From: Methylophaga lonarensis MPL
Lineage (GTDB): Bacteria > Pseudomonadota > Gammaproteobacteria > Nitrosococcales > Methylophagaceae
Direction: 5' to 3'
Assembly: GCF_000349205.1 (NCBI RefSeq)
Contig: NZ_APHR01000008.1
Span: 4-36,053, forward strand
DNA length: 36,050 bases
Notes under the pieces: model-generated
What the model saw: only the letters and a program-made list of their open reading frames with translations
Told to the model about the DNA's origin: nothing
The model's database searches: none
Translations under genes and position numbers: made by a program
Part shown: one piece after another, positions 1 to 10,601 of the stretch
Layout of the letters: every line of letters starts with the position of its first letter
How positions within the stretch are numbered: the first letter of the stretch is position 1

Positions 1-259
<259 letters not shown>

Positions 260-337
260 TATAACCCCAAGTTTACTTGGGGGCTACAATCGCCTTGAGT
301 TACTTTCCGAACAGTCTGCAATGCAGACAAACGATTA

Positions 338-453
338 TGCCTGGCGGCCATAGCGAGTTGGCACCACCTGACCCCATCCCGAACTCAGTAGTGAAACGAC
401 TCAGCGCCGATGATAGTGTGGGAGTTCCCATGTGAAAGTAGGTCACTGCCAGG
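338..453 (+). rRNA. 5S ribosomal RNA
   Basis: The 116-base gene starts TGCCTGGCGG and ends CACTGCCAGGT, so its two ends pair as helix I of 5S rRNA. The conserved internal stretch CCATCCCGAACTCAG is present. It follows the 23S gene on the same strand at the usual short distance and is followed by an intrinsic terminator, as expected for the distal gene of an rrn operon. Confidence 0.97.
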
Positions 454-468
454 TTTTTATATGAAAAT

Positions 469-500
469 ACCCGGTCCTCTTTGAGGTCCGGGTTTTTTTT
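469..500 (+). terminator. rrn operon intrinsic terminator
   Basis: ACCCGGTCCTC (469-479) pairs with GAGGTCCGGGT (483-493) around a TTT loop with one T-T mismatch. A run of eight T begins at 493. It lies 16 bases after the 5S gene. Confidence 0.93.
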
Positions 501-545
501 GTCTGGCGTTATTGGATTTAATCCGATGAACGGATTTTAGATGAA

Positions 546-2012
546 CTAAACAGCTTCACTCAGTTCACTTTCTGACAGGACGACCTGGTTACGACCTCTA
601 TGCTTTGCTTCGTATAGGGCGACATCAGCGGCCTTAATCATGGCCGATTTATCAATCAGTTTATTGTCCAGATAGACCACACCAAACGAAGCAGTTACAG
701 TCGGTAGGGGTTTGCTTTGATAGAGTAACTCGAGTGAAGCGAGCTCCTGACAAATAAACTCAGCTCTCTGCATCAGCTTTTCTTGACTGATATCAGGCAG
801 GATCACGATAAACTCTTCCCCGCCGTAACGGCAGATGATATCGCTGGCACGGAAATGGTTTTTCAGTAAGTTGGCATACTCGGTAATGACCAGATCACCT
901 GCGTCATGCCCATACTCGTCATTGAACTTCTTGAAGTGGTCGATATCTGTGATGATGAGTCCCAATCCGTGATTACTCCTGGCACAGCGATGGATCTCAC
1001 GTTCCAGGCTCTCTTCCATGTAGCGACGATTAAACAGGTGTGTCAGTGGGTCACGTACTGATTGTGATTGTAATGCTTCTTTCAGTTTAAGACTGACCAA
1101 TGACAATGCTAGGTTATCAGATGTAATTTTGACCAGCCTTTTTCTGGATTCAACATAGTAAGTTTTCTCTTCACCTGCCTTGTGTTTGGCACCACAAAAT
1201 TCGATATGTAACATACCTAGCATTTCGCCTTGGGCAATGATGGGTTCACAGATATAGTTGCTAACATCCTCGTGTACATGCTTACAGCGCAACCGACCAT
1301 CGTTATCCAGCGTGGTATGTTCCTTACCTTGTCGAAGTGACCAACAATCATCTGGGGCAATCACAGGTGCGCTTCCGATATGATCGGTGGCGCCCCAAGT
1401 GGTCATGGACTCGACCAGCGATTTTTTGTCATTAAACAGATACAAGGCACCTGTGCAGTCCGGAAATATCTGTTCAGCGTAATATGAAACAATAGGGTAG
1501 GTTTCATCAATCGACCGGCAGACTTGTAGATATGAATTTAGCTGATTAATCAGATTCATCTCATAGTTGTACTGAGTCAGCTCTTGATGAGATTTCTTAA
1601 GCTCATCTTCTGACATTTTTTGTTCTGTGATGTCGGTTGATGAGCCTACAAACCCGGCAAACCTACCCTGACCGTCGATATAAGGTTCGCCATGATCGAT
1701 GAAATGACGATATTCTCCATCTCTGCGTCGCAGCCGATATTCCATGGTAAAAGGTTTATATGTTGCAAAAGCATCTTTGAATACCGTTAAGCAATACTCT
1801 CTATCGTCTGGATGCAGTGCGTTAAACCAGGCCTTACCGCCTAGCTTTTCTACTTTTTCCCGACCAATAAAGTTTTTGTACTGATTATTGGTAAAGATAA
1901 CGTTGCCGTGAATATCAGTGAGCCATAGTGTGACTGGTGCGTCTTCGGCCAAGGTCTGAAAATTAATTTCATCCAGCGTCATCGCTGGTTCGTTGATGAT
2001 CTCTTCGGTCAT
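546..2012 (-). CDS. Diguanylate cyclase with PAS and GAF-like sensor domains
   Basis: This 488-residue protein should make cyclic di-GMP from two GTP. A PAS domain with its PAC tail covers about residues 18-132 (ending in the typical STDITEQK). A short coiled linker follows, then a GAF-like region at about 150-310 and a GGDEF domain at about 318-482. The active-site loop is GGEEF (397-401), the metal-binding Asp is in TDIDHF, and an RxxD product-inhibition site (388-391) sits five residues before the loop, so the enzyme looks catalytically intact. There is no transmembrane segment or signal peptide, so it is probably a cytoplasmic sensor. The start is an ATG. Its ligand cannot be read from sequence. 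It is transcribed toward the rRNA operon and divergently from the hydrolase gene. Confidence 0.93.
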   Translation of the reverse strand: MTEEIINEPAMTLDEINFQTLAEDAPVTLWLTDIHGNVIFTNNQYKNFIGREKVEKLGGKAWFNALHPDDREYCLTVFKDAFATYKPFTMEYRLRRRDGEYRHFIDHGEPYIDGQGRFAGFVGSSTDITEQKMSEDELKKSHQELTQYNYEMNLINQLNSYLQVCRSIDETYPIVSYYAEQIFPDCTGALYLFNDKKSLVESMTTWGATDHIGSAPVIAPDDCWSLRQGKEHTTLDNDGRLRCKHVHEDVSNYICEPIIAQGEMLGMLHIEFCGAKHKAGEEKTYYVESRKRLVKITSDNLALSLVSLKLKEALQSQSVRDPLTHLFNRRYMEESLEREIHRCARSNHGLGLIITDIDHFKKFNDEYGHDAGDLVITEYANLLKNHFRASDIICRYGGEEFIVILPDISQEKLMQRAEFICQELASLELLYQSKPLPTVTASFGVVYLDNKLIDKSAMIKAADVALYEAKHRGRNQVVLSESELSEAV

Positions 2013-2156
2013 TACAGATGTTCTCCCTCTCCCTGTGAACTGCTTGAATAGTTATATGGTGTCCACGATTAACTTTATAACATGAATAAAGTAAAAGTTT
2101 GATATTGGCACTGAGTTTGCTCTATTTGATTGTCACGCTCATAAGCGAGGTGTGCC

Positions 2157-2886
2157 ATGAAACGACTCTTGATGCTTTTTATGCTGTTGAGTTCAACAGT
2201 GCAGGCAAATGGAATTGCAAATTGGGACAGAGTGATTCTCTCGTGGGGGAGCCCATATTATGATGGGATTTGCGCCGCCAGAGCTCAAGCAAGCAGACAT
2301 CCTCAACATTTTTATCGAAGGCGATGGGCAACCGGGTATTGCCCTTAAGATGGCGCAGGATGTGGGCGGAGATACCGTTTACATTGCACGGCCATGCCAG
2401 TATTTGCCTACTGGCAGGTTCAATGCCTGTACCAGAGAAGTCTGGACTTCACACCGATATTCACAGGATGTGGTTGATTCTATGGATCTCGCCATCACTG
2501 CTATGAAAAAGCGTTTTAACGCCAGTCAGGTGCGATTGGTGGGCTATTCAGGTGGTGGTGCTGTTGCAAGCATCATTGCATCAAAACGGAGCGATGTTGC
2601 ACTATTATTGACCGTTGCAGGCAATATGGATCATAAGCAGTGGTCAGACTTTAACGGATCAGAACCTTTAACGGGCTCCTTAAATCCGATTGATTTCAGC
2701 CTGGCCTTGCAATCAGTGCCACAAATTCACTTAATGGGCGAACTCGATGATATTGTGCCAGGCTCTGTGCTGATGTCATATCTGTCAAAGCTCAACAGAC
2801 GCGAGCAGGTGAAGAGCTATATAATTGGTGGCGCCGACCATACCTGTTGCTGGTCGGTTGCTGTCGCCACACTGTTGTCTCGTTAA
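2157..2886 (+). pseudogene. Exported alpha/beta hydrolase, reading frame apparently broken
   Basis: A start with a good ribosome site (GCGAGG) at 2157 encodes a clear signal peptide (MKRLLMLFMLLSSTVQA). That frame continues to 2348 as implausible protein. The body of an alpha/beta hydrolase continues in the next frame to 2886. It has an IEGDG motif, ARPCQY, the nucleophile elbow GYSGG, an acidic residue in GELDDIVP and a histidine in GADHTCC, which together form a Ser-Asp-His triad. The two frames meet at about 2235-2275, which fits one extra base (or two lost) there. Alternatives are a sequencing error, or a leaderless protein starting at ATG 2260. The substrate is unknown. It is convergent with the cysteine synthase gene, with 2 bases between the stops. 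Confidence 0.62.
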
Positions 2887-2888
2887 TG

Positions 2889-3845
2889 TCAGTTAATCGA
2901 TGCCAGCCAGGCATCGTCAGAGCCTTCATTCATGCCTTCAAACAGATAGGTGGATAGATAACGTTCACCGGTGTCGGGCAGCATGGCGAGTATCGTTGAC
3001 CCTGCAGCAGCAGTCTCTGCGACCTGCATAGCCGCTGCTAGCGTGCCACCACATGACAGGCCTGCAAAGATTCCTTCTTCAGCGGCAAGTCGTAGCGCCC
3101 AGTGCTTGGCTTGTTCATCGGAAACCGGATGAATAATATCAACAACATCCGGATTTAAAACATCTGGCAAAAAGTCGGGAGTCCATCCTTGTATTTTATG
3201 TGGACTCCAGGGTTTACCCGACAGCATTGCTGCAGCTTCAGGTTCTGTGGCGACAATTGTCGTTTCTGGTCGTGCCAGTTTAATCATTTCGGCAGCGCCG
3301 GTTAATGTTCCACCGGTGCCCCATCCTGATACCCAATAGTCCAAGGATCTGCCGGCAAAATCACGTAAAATTTCTGGTCCGGTGGTATTGCGATGATAGG
3401 CCGGATTAGCCGGATTTTTAAACTGATGAGCCAAAAACCAACCATGTTGGCTGGCGAGTTCTTCAGCTCTTTTGACCATGCCCGTTCCTCGTTCGGCAGC
3501 GGGTGTCAGAATGACTTTTGCTCCCAGCGCTCGCATGATCTTTCGGCGTTCTACGGAGAAGGTTTCGACCATTGTCGCCACAAACGGGTAGCCTTTTGCA
3601 GCGCAGACCATTGCCAGTGCAATACCGGTATTTCCTGAGGTGGCTTCTATCACTGTTTGCCCAGGCTTGAGTGCACCACTCTTTTCAGCATCATCAATAA
3701 TAGCGAAGGCGAGTCTGTCCTTGACGGATCCCATTGGGTTAAAGGCCTCAACTTTGACAAACATTTCAACATGGCTGGGAGCAATGTTGTTGAGACGTAC
3801 CACGGGCGTATTACCGATAGTTTCGAGGATACTGTTATAGATCAT
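2889..3845 (-). CDS. cysK: Cysteine synthase (O-acetylserine sulfhydrylase)
   Basis: This PLP enzyme replaces the acetate of O-acetylserine with sulfide to form cysteine. At 318 residues it has the usual length. The PLP lysine is K42 in MGSVKDR, the substrate loop is TSGNTG (69-74), and the phosphate-binding loop GTGGT follows at about 177-181. The family has two close branches (CysK and CysM); overall form favours CysK, but the CysM label cannot be excluded by eye. The start ATG is only 25 bases past the T-run of a terminator for the upstream gene, so its promoter must lie inside or before that terminator unless it depends on read-through. Confidence 0.9.
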   Translation of the reverse strand: MIYNSILETIGNTPVVRLNNIAPSHVEMFVKVEAFNPMGSVKDRLAFAIIDDAEKSGALKPGQTVIEATSGNTGIALAMVCAAKGYPFVATMVETFSVERRKIMRALGAKVILTPAAERGTGMVKRAEELASQHGWFLAHQFKNPANPAYHRNTTGPEILRDFAGRSLDYWVSGWGTGGTLTGAAEMIKLARPETTIVATEPEAAAMLSGKPWSPHKIQGWTPDFLPDVLNPDVVDIIHPVSDEQAKHWALRLAAEEGIFAGLSCGGTLAAAMQVAETAAAGSTILAMLPDTGERYLSTYLFEGMNEGSDDAWLASIN

Positions 3846-3870
3846 GCCGGAATACCTGTTTGTTTTGATA

Positions 3871-3893
3871 AAAAAACAGCCGCGAGGCGGCTG
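3871..3893 (-). terminator. Intrinsic terminator ending the nqr operon
   Basis: Read on the minus strand, CAGCCGC and GCGGCTG form a 7-bp GC-rich stem with a 3-base loop, followed by six T. It lies 27 bases after the CBS-domain gene and 25 bases before the cysteine synthase start. Confidence 0.88.
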
Positions 3894-3920
3894 GTTTTGT
3901 CATCATTGGTGAACGTAGTC

Positions 3921-4388
3921 TTATGAAGAACTGCTAACGTGAATATTCTGTTTGGTCGGTTGCTTGGCCGCAGGTTTTTTGTTGTTTTCCGGTGCCGATG
4001 TCAGCTCGAGAGCTCGCAGTATATCTTGGCGAGTGATAGTGCCTACCAGGCGGTTATCCTTGACCACTGGATAACGTTTGTAAGAGGACTCGAGAAATTT
4101 CTGTGCCACATCAATGATCGGTGTGTCGACATCAATAGTCTCAACGTTTTGGGCCATAAATTCATCGACACGGCCACCAACACTACCGTGGTAGCCTGCC
4201 GTCAAAGCTACTTTCATGCAGTCTTTTTCAGAAAGAAAACCGATAAGGTTGCCTCTGGGATCAAGCACGGGAGCACCGGATAATTTGAACTCAATGAGCT
4301 GGTGAATGGCGCGCAGGACATCCATATCCGGAGTGAAGGTTATTTTTGTAGCACACATGTAATCTTTGACTTTGAGTGATGCAAGCAT
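3921..4388 (-). CDS. Two-CBS-domain protein at the end of the nqr operon
   Basis: The 155-residue protein consists of two CBS modules (about residues 8-62 and 76-130), with typical pieces such as SGAPVLD..GNLIGFLSEKDC and KRYPVVKDNRLVGTITRQDIL. A lysine- and serine-rich tail of about 25 residues follows. No enzyme or channel domain is attached. CBS pairs usually bind adenine nucleotides and regulate a partner. It starts 17 bases after nqrM with a strong ribosome site (CAGGAGAT), so it is very likely co-transcribed with the nqr genes. A role in sensing energy status for Na+-NQR is inference only. Confidence 0.88.
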   Translation of the reverse strand: MLASLKVKDYMCATKITFTPDMDVLRAIHQLIEFKLSGAPVLDPRGNLIGFLSEKDCMKVALTAGYHGSVGGRVDEFMAQNVETIDVDTPIIDVAQKFLESSYKRYPVVKDNRLVGTITRQDILRALELTSAPENNKKPAAKQPTKQNIHVSSSS

Positions 4389-4405
4389 ACAAATCTCCTG
4401 GAGTG

Positions 4406-4606
4406 CTAGTGCTGATTATGTTTTTGGCGGCTGGGGCATTGTTCTTTTTCTTCGGCAGAGCAGGCCCCACTGCAACTGCCGCCCAGTCCGACGTTATTGA
4501 GTCCACCGCAACTTCCTTTAATAGCGGGGCGCCCTAACAGGACGCCTATCGCCATGCCTGCCACGACTAACAACAGAATAATAAAGGTTGCGATAAATGT
4601 AGTCAT
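4406..4606 (-). CDS. nqrM: Na+-NQR maturation protein NqrM
   Basis: This 66-residue protein has one N-terminal membrane helix (about residues 4-24) followed by a cysteine-rich tail with C33, C45, C49 and C57, including the family's GSCGGL motif. NqrM (formerly DUF539) is needed to assemble Na+-NQR, probably by delivering iron to the intramembrane iron centre between NqrD and NqrE. Its start directly abuts the nqrF stop, as in many nqr operons. Confidence 0.92.
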   Translation of the reverse strand: MTTFIATFIILLLVVAGMAIGVLLGRPAIKGSCGGLNNVGLGGSCSGACSAEEKEQCPSRQKHNQH

Positions 4607-5824
4607 CTAACCACCAAAGTCGTCGAGCAGGATATTTTCTGGTTCGACGCCCAGATCTTCAAGCATGCTAATCACGGCAGCATTCATCATCGGAGGACCG
4701 CAGATGTAGAACTCGCAATCCTCGGGGGCTGGATGATCTTTGAGATAGTTCTCATACAGCACATTGTGAATGAAGCCGGTGTAGCCTTTCCAGTTATCTT
4801 CAGGCAATGGGTCTGACAGTGCAACATTCCAAGTGAAGTTGTCGTTTTCTTCAGCCAGTTTGTCAAAGTCTTCAACGTAAAACATCTCACGAAGGCTTCG
4901 AGCACCATACCAGAAAGTCATCTTACGCTTGGACTTGAGACGGCCCAGCTGGTCGAAGATATGTGAGCGCATCGGCGCCATACCCGCGCCACCTCCGATA
5001 AAGACCATTTCCTTGTCGGTGTTCTTGGCAAAGAATTCACCAAATGGACCGGAAATGGTGACCTTATCGCCAGGTTTCAGATTAAAGATGTACGATGACA
5101 TCTGACCTGGTGGAATACTGTCGTCTGAAGGTGGCGGCGATGCAATACGAACATTCAGCATCACGATACCTTTCTCTTCAGGATAGTTCGCCATGGAGTA
5201 GGCACGAACCACTTCTTCCTTAACCACTGACTTATAGCGCCACATATCGTAGCGGTCCCAGTCTTCACGATATTCATCTTCAATGATGAAGTCTTTGTAA
5301 TCGACGGTATGAGGGGGACATTCAATCTGGATGAAGCCGCCAGCACGGAACTTGACGTCTTCACCTTCAGGCAGTTCAAGTACCAGTTCTTTGATGAAGG
5401 TGGCAACGTTGTGATTAGAGCGAACGGTACATTCCCATTTTTTGACGCCGAAGACTTCTTCAGGTACTTCAATGCGCATGTTCTGTTTAACAGCCACCTG
5501 ACATGACAGGCGTTCACCTTCACGAGCTTCTCGTTTATTGATCAGTGATTCTTCGGTCGGCAGGATAGAGCCGCCGCCTTCCTGGATTTTGACTTTACAT
5601 TGACCACAGGTACCACCACCACCACAGGCAGAGGAGACAAACAAGTTTGCATTTGCTAATGCACCAAGCAACTTGCCGCCGGCCGGACAATGAATAGTTT
5701 TCTCATCGTTAATAACGATTTCAATGTCACCACTGGCTACTAGTCTGCGACGGGCACTAAGAATTACAAATACCAGTGCCAGAATAATCAGCGTAAACAG
5801 GGTGATGCCAAGTATGATTTCCAT
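4607..5824 (-). CDS. nqrF: Na+-translocating NADH:quinone reductase subunit F
   Basis: NqrF is the NADH-oxidising entry subunit and passes electrons via FAD to a 2Fe-2S cluster. The 405-residue protein has one N-terminal membrane helix (about 2-23), then a plant-type ferredoxin domain with C67, C73, C76 and C108. A ferredoxin-reductase FAD/NADH domain fills the rest, with the FAD motif RAYSMAN and the nicotinamide-side motif [13 protein letters not shown]. Its length is close to the Vibrio protein. The start overlaps the nqrE stop by one base. Confidence 0.97.
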   Translation of the reverse strand: MEIILGITLFTLIILALVFVILSARRRLVASGDIEIVINDEKTIHCPAGGKLLGALANANLFVSSACGGGGTCGQCKVKIQEGGGSILPTEESLINKREAREGERLSCQVAVKQNMRIEVPEEVFGVKKWECTVRSNHNVATFIKELVLELPEGEDVKFRAGGFIQIECPPHTVDYKDFIIEDEYREDWDRYDMWRYKSVVKEEVVRAYSMANYPEEKGIVMLNVRIASPPPSDDSIPPGQMSSYIFNLKPGDKVTISGPFGEFFAKNTDKEMVFIGGGAGMAPMRSHIFDQLGRLKSKRKMTFWYGARSLREMFYVEDFDKLAEENDNFTWNVALSDPLPEDNWKGYTGFIHNVLYENYLKDHPAPEDCEFYICGPPMMNAAVISMLEDLGVEPENILLDDFGG

Positions 5825-6432
5825 CAGAGTTGAATTCCCGAGAATGCCATGAATCCGAGTGCCATAAGACCTGTTGTAATGAAGGTAATGCCAAGTCCTT
5901 GCAGACCATCAGGCACATCCGAATACTTCAGTTTTTCACGAATGCCGGCAATGGCGGTAATTGCCAAGGCCCAACCCAGTCCACTGCCGACACCAAACAC
6001 GGCACTTTCTGCCAGGTTGTAATCACGTTCGACCATGAACAGCGTGCCGCCGAGGATGGCACAGTTGACAGTGATCAGCGGCAAGAATATCCCCAGTGCG
6101 TTGTACAGTGCCGGAGTGTACTTATCCATTGCCATTTCAATGATTTGTACCATGGCAGCAATAACGCCGATGTAACTGATCAAGCCCAAAAAGCTGAGAT
6201 CAACATCAGGCATACCCGCCCAGGCAAGCGCTCCATCACGCAGCAGATATTCGTAGATCAGATTATTAAGTGGAACGGTGATGGCTTGGATCACGATAAC
6301 GGCAATACCAAGCCCCAGTGCTGTTTCGATTTTTTTCGAAACAGCCAGGAAGGTACACATTCCCAAAAAGAATGCCAGCGCCAGATTTTCGACAAAAATC
6401 GAGCGGATAAAAAGACTGAGATAGTGCTCCAT
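5824..6432 (-). CDS. nqrE: Na+-NQR subunit E
   Basis: This 202-residue integral membrane protein has about six helices. The two cysteines that hold half of the intramembrane iron centre in this family are present (C26 in FLGMC and C124 in VNCAILGG). With NqrD it forms an inverted-topology pair in the electron path. It starts immediately after the nqrD stop and overlaps nqrF by one base, which implies coupled translation. Confidence 0.97.
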   Translation of the reverse strand: MEHYLSLFIRSIFVENLALAFFLGMCTFLAVSKKIETALGLGIAVIVIQAITVPLNNLIYEYLLRDGALAWAGMPDVDLSFLGLISYIGVIAAMVQIIEMAMDKYTPALYNALGIFLPLITVNCAILGGTLFMVERDYNLAESAVFGVGSGLGWALAITAIAGIREKLKYSDVPDGLQGLGITFITTGLMALGFMAFSGIQL

Positions 6433-7095
6433 TTACAGCGTCTCCGTGCGATGTACCTGATGGATCTGATATTCAGGTTTTTCAACCTGCTCCGGCTTCC
6501 AGCTACGCACCGCCCAGATCATCAAACCAATAACAAAAAAGGCGCTTGGCGGTAGCAGCATCATGCCGTTAGGCACATACCAGCCACCCTCATTGGCAAC
6601 CGCCAACACCTGGTAGCCAAATACGCTGCCGGAACCGAGCAATTCTCGGAAAAAGGCAACGGCCATCAACAGCAGGCTGTAGCCAAGTCCATTACCCAGT
6701 CCATCGAGCATGCTCATCATGGGAGGATTCTTCATGGCGTAGGCTTCGGCACGACCCAACACAATACAGTTGGTGATAATCAAGCCGACAAAAACCGATA
6801 ATTGCTTGCTGGCGTCATAGGCAAAGGCCTTAAGCAACTGGTCAACAATGATGACCAGCGAGGCAATGATAGTCATTTGAACAATGATTCGGATATTGGT
6901 CGGAATGTGGTGCCGAATCATGCTGATGAACAGACTTGAGAAGGTGATAACAGCGGTCAGAGCTATGCTCATCATCAAAGCTGCCATCATGTTGGTGGTG
7001 ACCGCCAGCGCCGAGCAGATGCCCAGCACCTGCAACATGATCGGGTTGTTATTGATCAGTGGGTTGACGACGTTCGCTCTTGCTTCACTAGCCAT
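6433..7095 (-). CDS. nqrD: Na+-NQR subunit D
   Basis: This 220-residue membrane protein is the paralogue and partner of NqrE. It has about six helices and the matching cysteines C27 (GICSAL) and C110 ([11 protein letters not shown]) for the intramembrane iron centre. The start codon overlaps the nqrC stop by one base (TGATG). Length and motifs match the family. Confidence 0.97.
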   Translation of the reverse strand: MASEARANVVNPLINNNPIMLQVLGICSALAVTTNMMAALMMSIALTAVITFSSLFISMIRHHIPTNIRIIVQMTIIASLVIIVDQLLKAFAYDASKQLSVFVGLIITNCIVLGRAEAYAMKNPPMMSMLDGLGNGLGYSLLLMAVAFFRELLGSGSVFGYQVLAVANEGGWYVPNGMMLLPPSAFFVIGLMIWAVRSWKPEQVEKPEYQIHQVHRTETL

Positions 7096-7922
7096 CAGAT
7101 AACTCCTGCTTCATTTCGCATGCGTTGCAGATAGGGGCCAAATCCGTGTTCTCCCAGCCAGAAATTGACCAGATTGGAGACACCTTGTGCGGTCAGGGTC
7201 GCCCCTGACAGACCGTCTACCTGATGTTTCGCTTGAGGTGAATCGGCATCAACATAGCCACGCAAAACGCGGATGTTGAGTTGATCGTTATCATCGTAGA
7301 TTTTTTTGCCTTGCCACTGCGAGCGCCAGCGGGGGTTATCAATTTCTCCCCCTAAACCGGGCGTCTCACCGTGTTCGTAGAACTGCAGCCCGCGAATAGT
7401 TTCAAAGTCACCTTCCAAAGACAGAAAACCATACATGGTTGACCACAATCCGTAGCCATGAACGGGCAACACAACCTGATCGATTTCATCGCCATCGCGC
7501 AGAATATATACAGGTGCCAAATCAGAGCGGCTACCAATTCCCGCAATATCCTGAGCTGAGCTCAGACGAGTACTGGTTGATGGATCTGATGCTGCACGTC
7601 GCTGGTCAAAACTGGTTGGCTCGATGTCGGTATCAGCATATTCGCCAGTGGCCAGGTCAACCAGTTGCACTTCAAACCGGGCAAACAACTCGTCCAGTGT
7701 TCCAGCTTCCTGGTTCACGCCAGTCACGGCAAGGATGTTGCGCTTGATATCGTTTTCCTTGTTGGCTTGCTGAAGTGGTTTCAGCGCGACAGCGGCGGTA
7801 GAAACCAGTATGGAACAAGCAAGACACAGCAGAATTGCGATCAGCAGTGTTTTTCTGGGATCGTCATTTGGCAGACTCATTGTGCTGCCAAACCATCCCT
7901 TCTTTACGTTATTTTCGCTCAT
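7095..7922 (-). CDS. nqrC: Na+-NQR subunit C (covalent FMN)
   Basis: This 275-residue subunit has one N-terminal membrane helix and a periplasmic FMN domain. The flavinylation motif DGLSGAT lies near the C-terminus; its final threonine is the residue that carries FMN by phosphoester linkage. I chose ATG 7922 over the in-frame TTG two codons upstream. The ORF overlaps the end of nqrB by 14 bases. FMN attachment requires the flavin transferase ApbE, which is not encoded nearby. Confidence 0.95.
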   Translation of the reverse strand: MSENNVKKGWFGSTMSLPNDDPRKTLLIAILLCLACSILVSTAAVALKPLQQANKENDIKRNILAVTGVNQEAGTLDELFARFEVQLVDLATGEYADTDIEPTSFDQRRAASDPSTSTRLSSAQDIAGIGSRSDLAPVYILRDGDEIDQVVLPVHGYGLWSTMYGFLSLEGDFETIRGLQFYEHGETPGLGGEIDNPRWRSQWQGKKIYDDNDQLNIRVLRGYVDADSPQAKHQVDGLSGATLTAQGVSNLVNFWLGEHGFGPYLQRMRNEAGVI

Positions 7923-9135
7923 AAGCAAGGCTTCGTTTTTGTCGACGTTTAATGTTGCTCTGCACTACAAAGTGGTCGATTAGCGGTGCAAAGATGTTGG
8001 CAAACAGTATGGCAAGCATGATGCCTTCAGGAAATGCCGGATTAACGACTCTGATAAGTACAGCCATCACACCAATCAGAATGCCATACACCCAGCGACC
8101 AGTATTGGTCATTGCCGCAGAGACCGGATCAGTCGCCATAAACACCATGCCAAAAGCAATGCCGCCAATGGTCAGATGCCAGTACCACGGTACGCCAAAC
8201 ATCGGATTGGTATCACTGCCAATCAGATTGAACAGCAGCGTCATGGCAAACATGCCTAAAAACACACCGAAGACTATTCGGTAACTGGCTATTCGTGTGT
8301 AAAGCAGAAAAGCCATGCCTAGTAAGATGGCCAAGGTAGAGGTTTCGCCAATTGAGCCAGGCATGTAGCCGACGAAAGTTTGGGTCCAGGTGTAGCCAGC
8401 CTCTTTGATGGCCTCAACGCCACCCATAGCAGCCAGTGCCAGCGGTGTGGCGCCGGTGTATCCATCAATGGCATTCCAGACGGCGTCACCGGACATTGAC
8501 GCTGGGTAAGCAAAATATAGGAAAGCACGCCCCGTCAGTGCCGGGTTGAGGAAGTTTTTACCGGTACCGCCGAATACTTCCTTACCGATGACTACACCAA
8601 AGATAATCCCTAGCGCGACCATCCAAAGCGGGGTTGATGGCGGTAAAGTCAGCGTATAGAGCATTGAGCTGACCAGGAAGCCTTCGTTGACCTCGTGGTT
8701 TCTCACTGCAGCAAAGATGACTTCACAGATACCGCCTGCAACCAGTGTGGTGATATACATCGGCAGGAAATACAACAAGCCGTGGAACATGTTGCCAACC
8801 ACGCTGTTGGGGTCATAGCCGATACCCAGTGTGGAAAGAATCCAGCCTCGCCATCCATCCAGAGAGCTCATGCCCAAGGCTGCCATTGCCGAGTTGGCCT
8901 GATAGCCTGTGTTCCAGAGCATGACCATCAGCACCGGCAATGTCGCAAGCACCACGAAACTCATGGTTCGCTTGAGGTCAATGCCATCTCTGACGTGAGG
9001 TGATCCTCGAGTCACTTCGGATGGCGTGTAAGCAAAAGTATCGACCATTTCGTAGAGTGCATAAAACTTCTCGTACGGGCCGCCTTTGTGAAACTGAGGC
9101 TCAATTTTGTCAAGGAAACGTCTTAAACGCGCCAT
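7909..9135 (-). CDS. nqrB: Na+-NQR subunit B (covalent FMN, Na+ path)
   Basis: This 408-residue polytopic protein is the main membrane subunit. It carries a second covalent FMN, riboflavin and the quinone site. The flavinylation motif DGYTGAT ends at T230, close to the Vibrio position. The conserved GKEVFGGTGKNFLNPALTGR block is at about 184-203. It begins 3 bases after the nqrA stop. Confidence 0.97.
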   Translation of the reverse strand: MARLRRFLDKIEPQFHKGGPYEKFYALYEMVDTFAYTPSEVTRGSPHVRDGIDLKRTMSFVVLATLPVLMVMLWNTGYQANSAMAALGMSSLDGWRGWILSTLGIGYDPNSVVGNMFHGLLYFLPMYITTLVAGGICEVIFAAVRNHEVNEGFLVSSMLYTLTLPPSTPLWMVALGIIFGVVIGKEVFGGTGKNFLNPALTGRAFLYFAYPASMSGDAVWNAIDGYTGATPLALAAMGGVEAIKEAGYTWTQTFVGYMPGSIGETSTLAILLGMAFLLYTRIASYRIVFGVFLGMFAMTLLFNLIGSDTNPMFGVPWYWHLTIGGIAFGMVFMATDPVSAAMTNTGRWVYGILIGVMAVLIRVVNPAFPEGIMLAILFANIFAPLIDHFVVQSNIKRRQKRSLAYERK

Positions 9136-9138
9136 CGC

Positions 9139-10491
<1,353 letters not shown>

Positions 10492-10601
10492 TCACCTGGT
10501 CAGAGACAACAGATTATGCCTGCGTTGTATCGCAAAGCTTCGAATAACTTCAGCCAACAAGTATAGGGTGTGAAGCCAATGAATGGAAGTCGCCAAACGT
10601 A

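Noticed and set aside
5830-6555. A 241-codon open frame on the plus strand opposite nqrE and nqrD
   Set aside because: It runs antisense to two clear genes, is rich in His, Gln and Cys as expected from a shadow frame, and matches no family.
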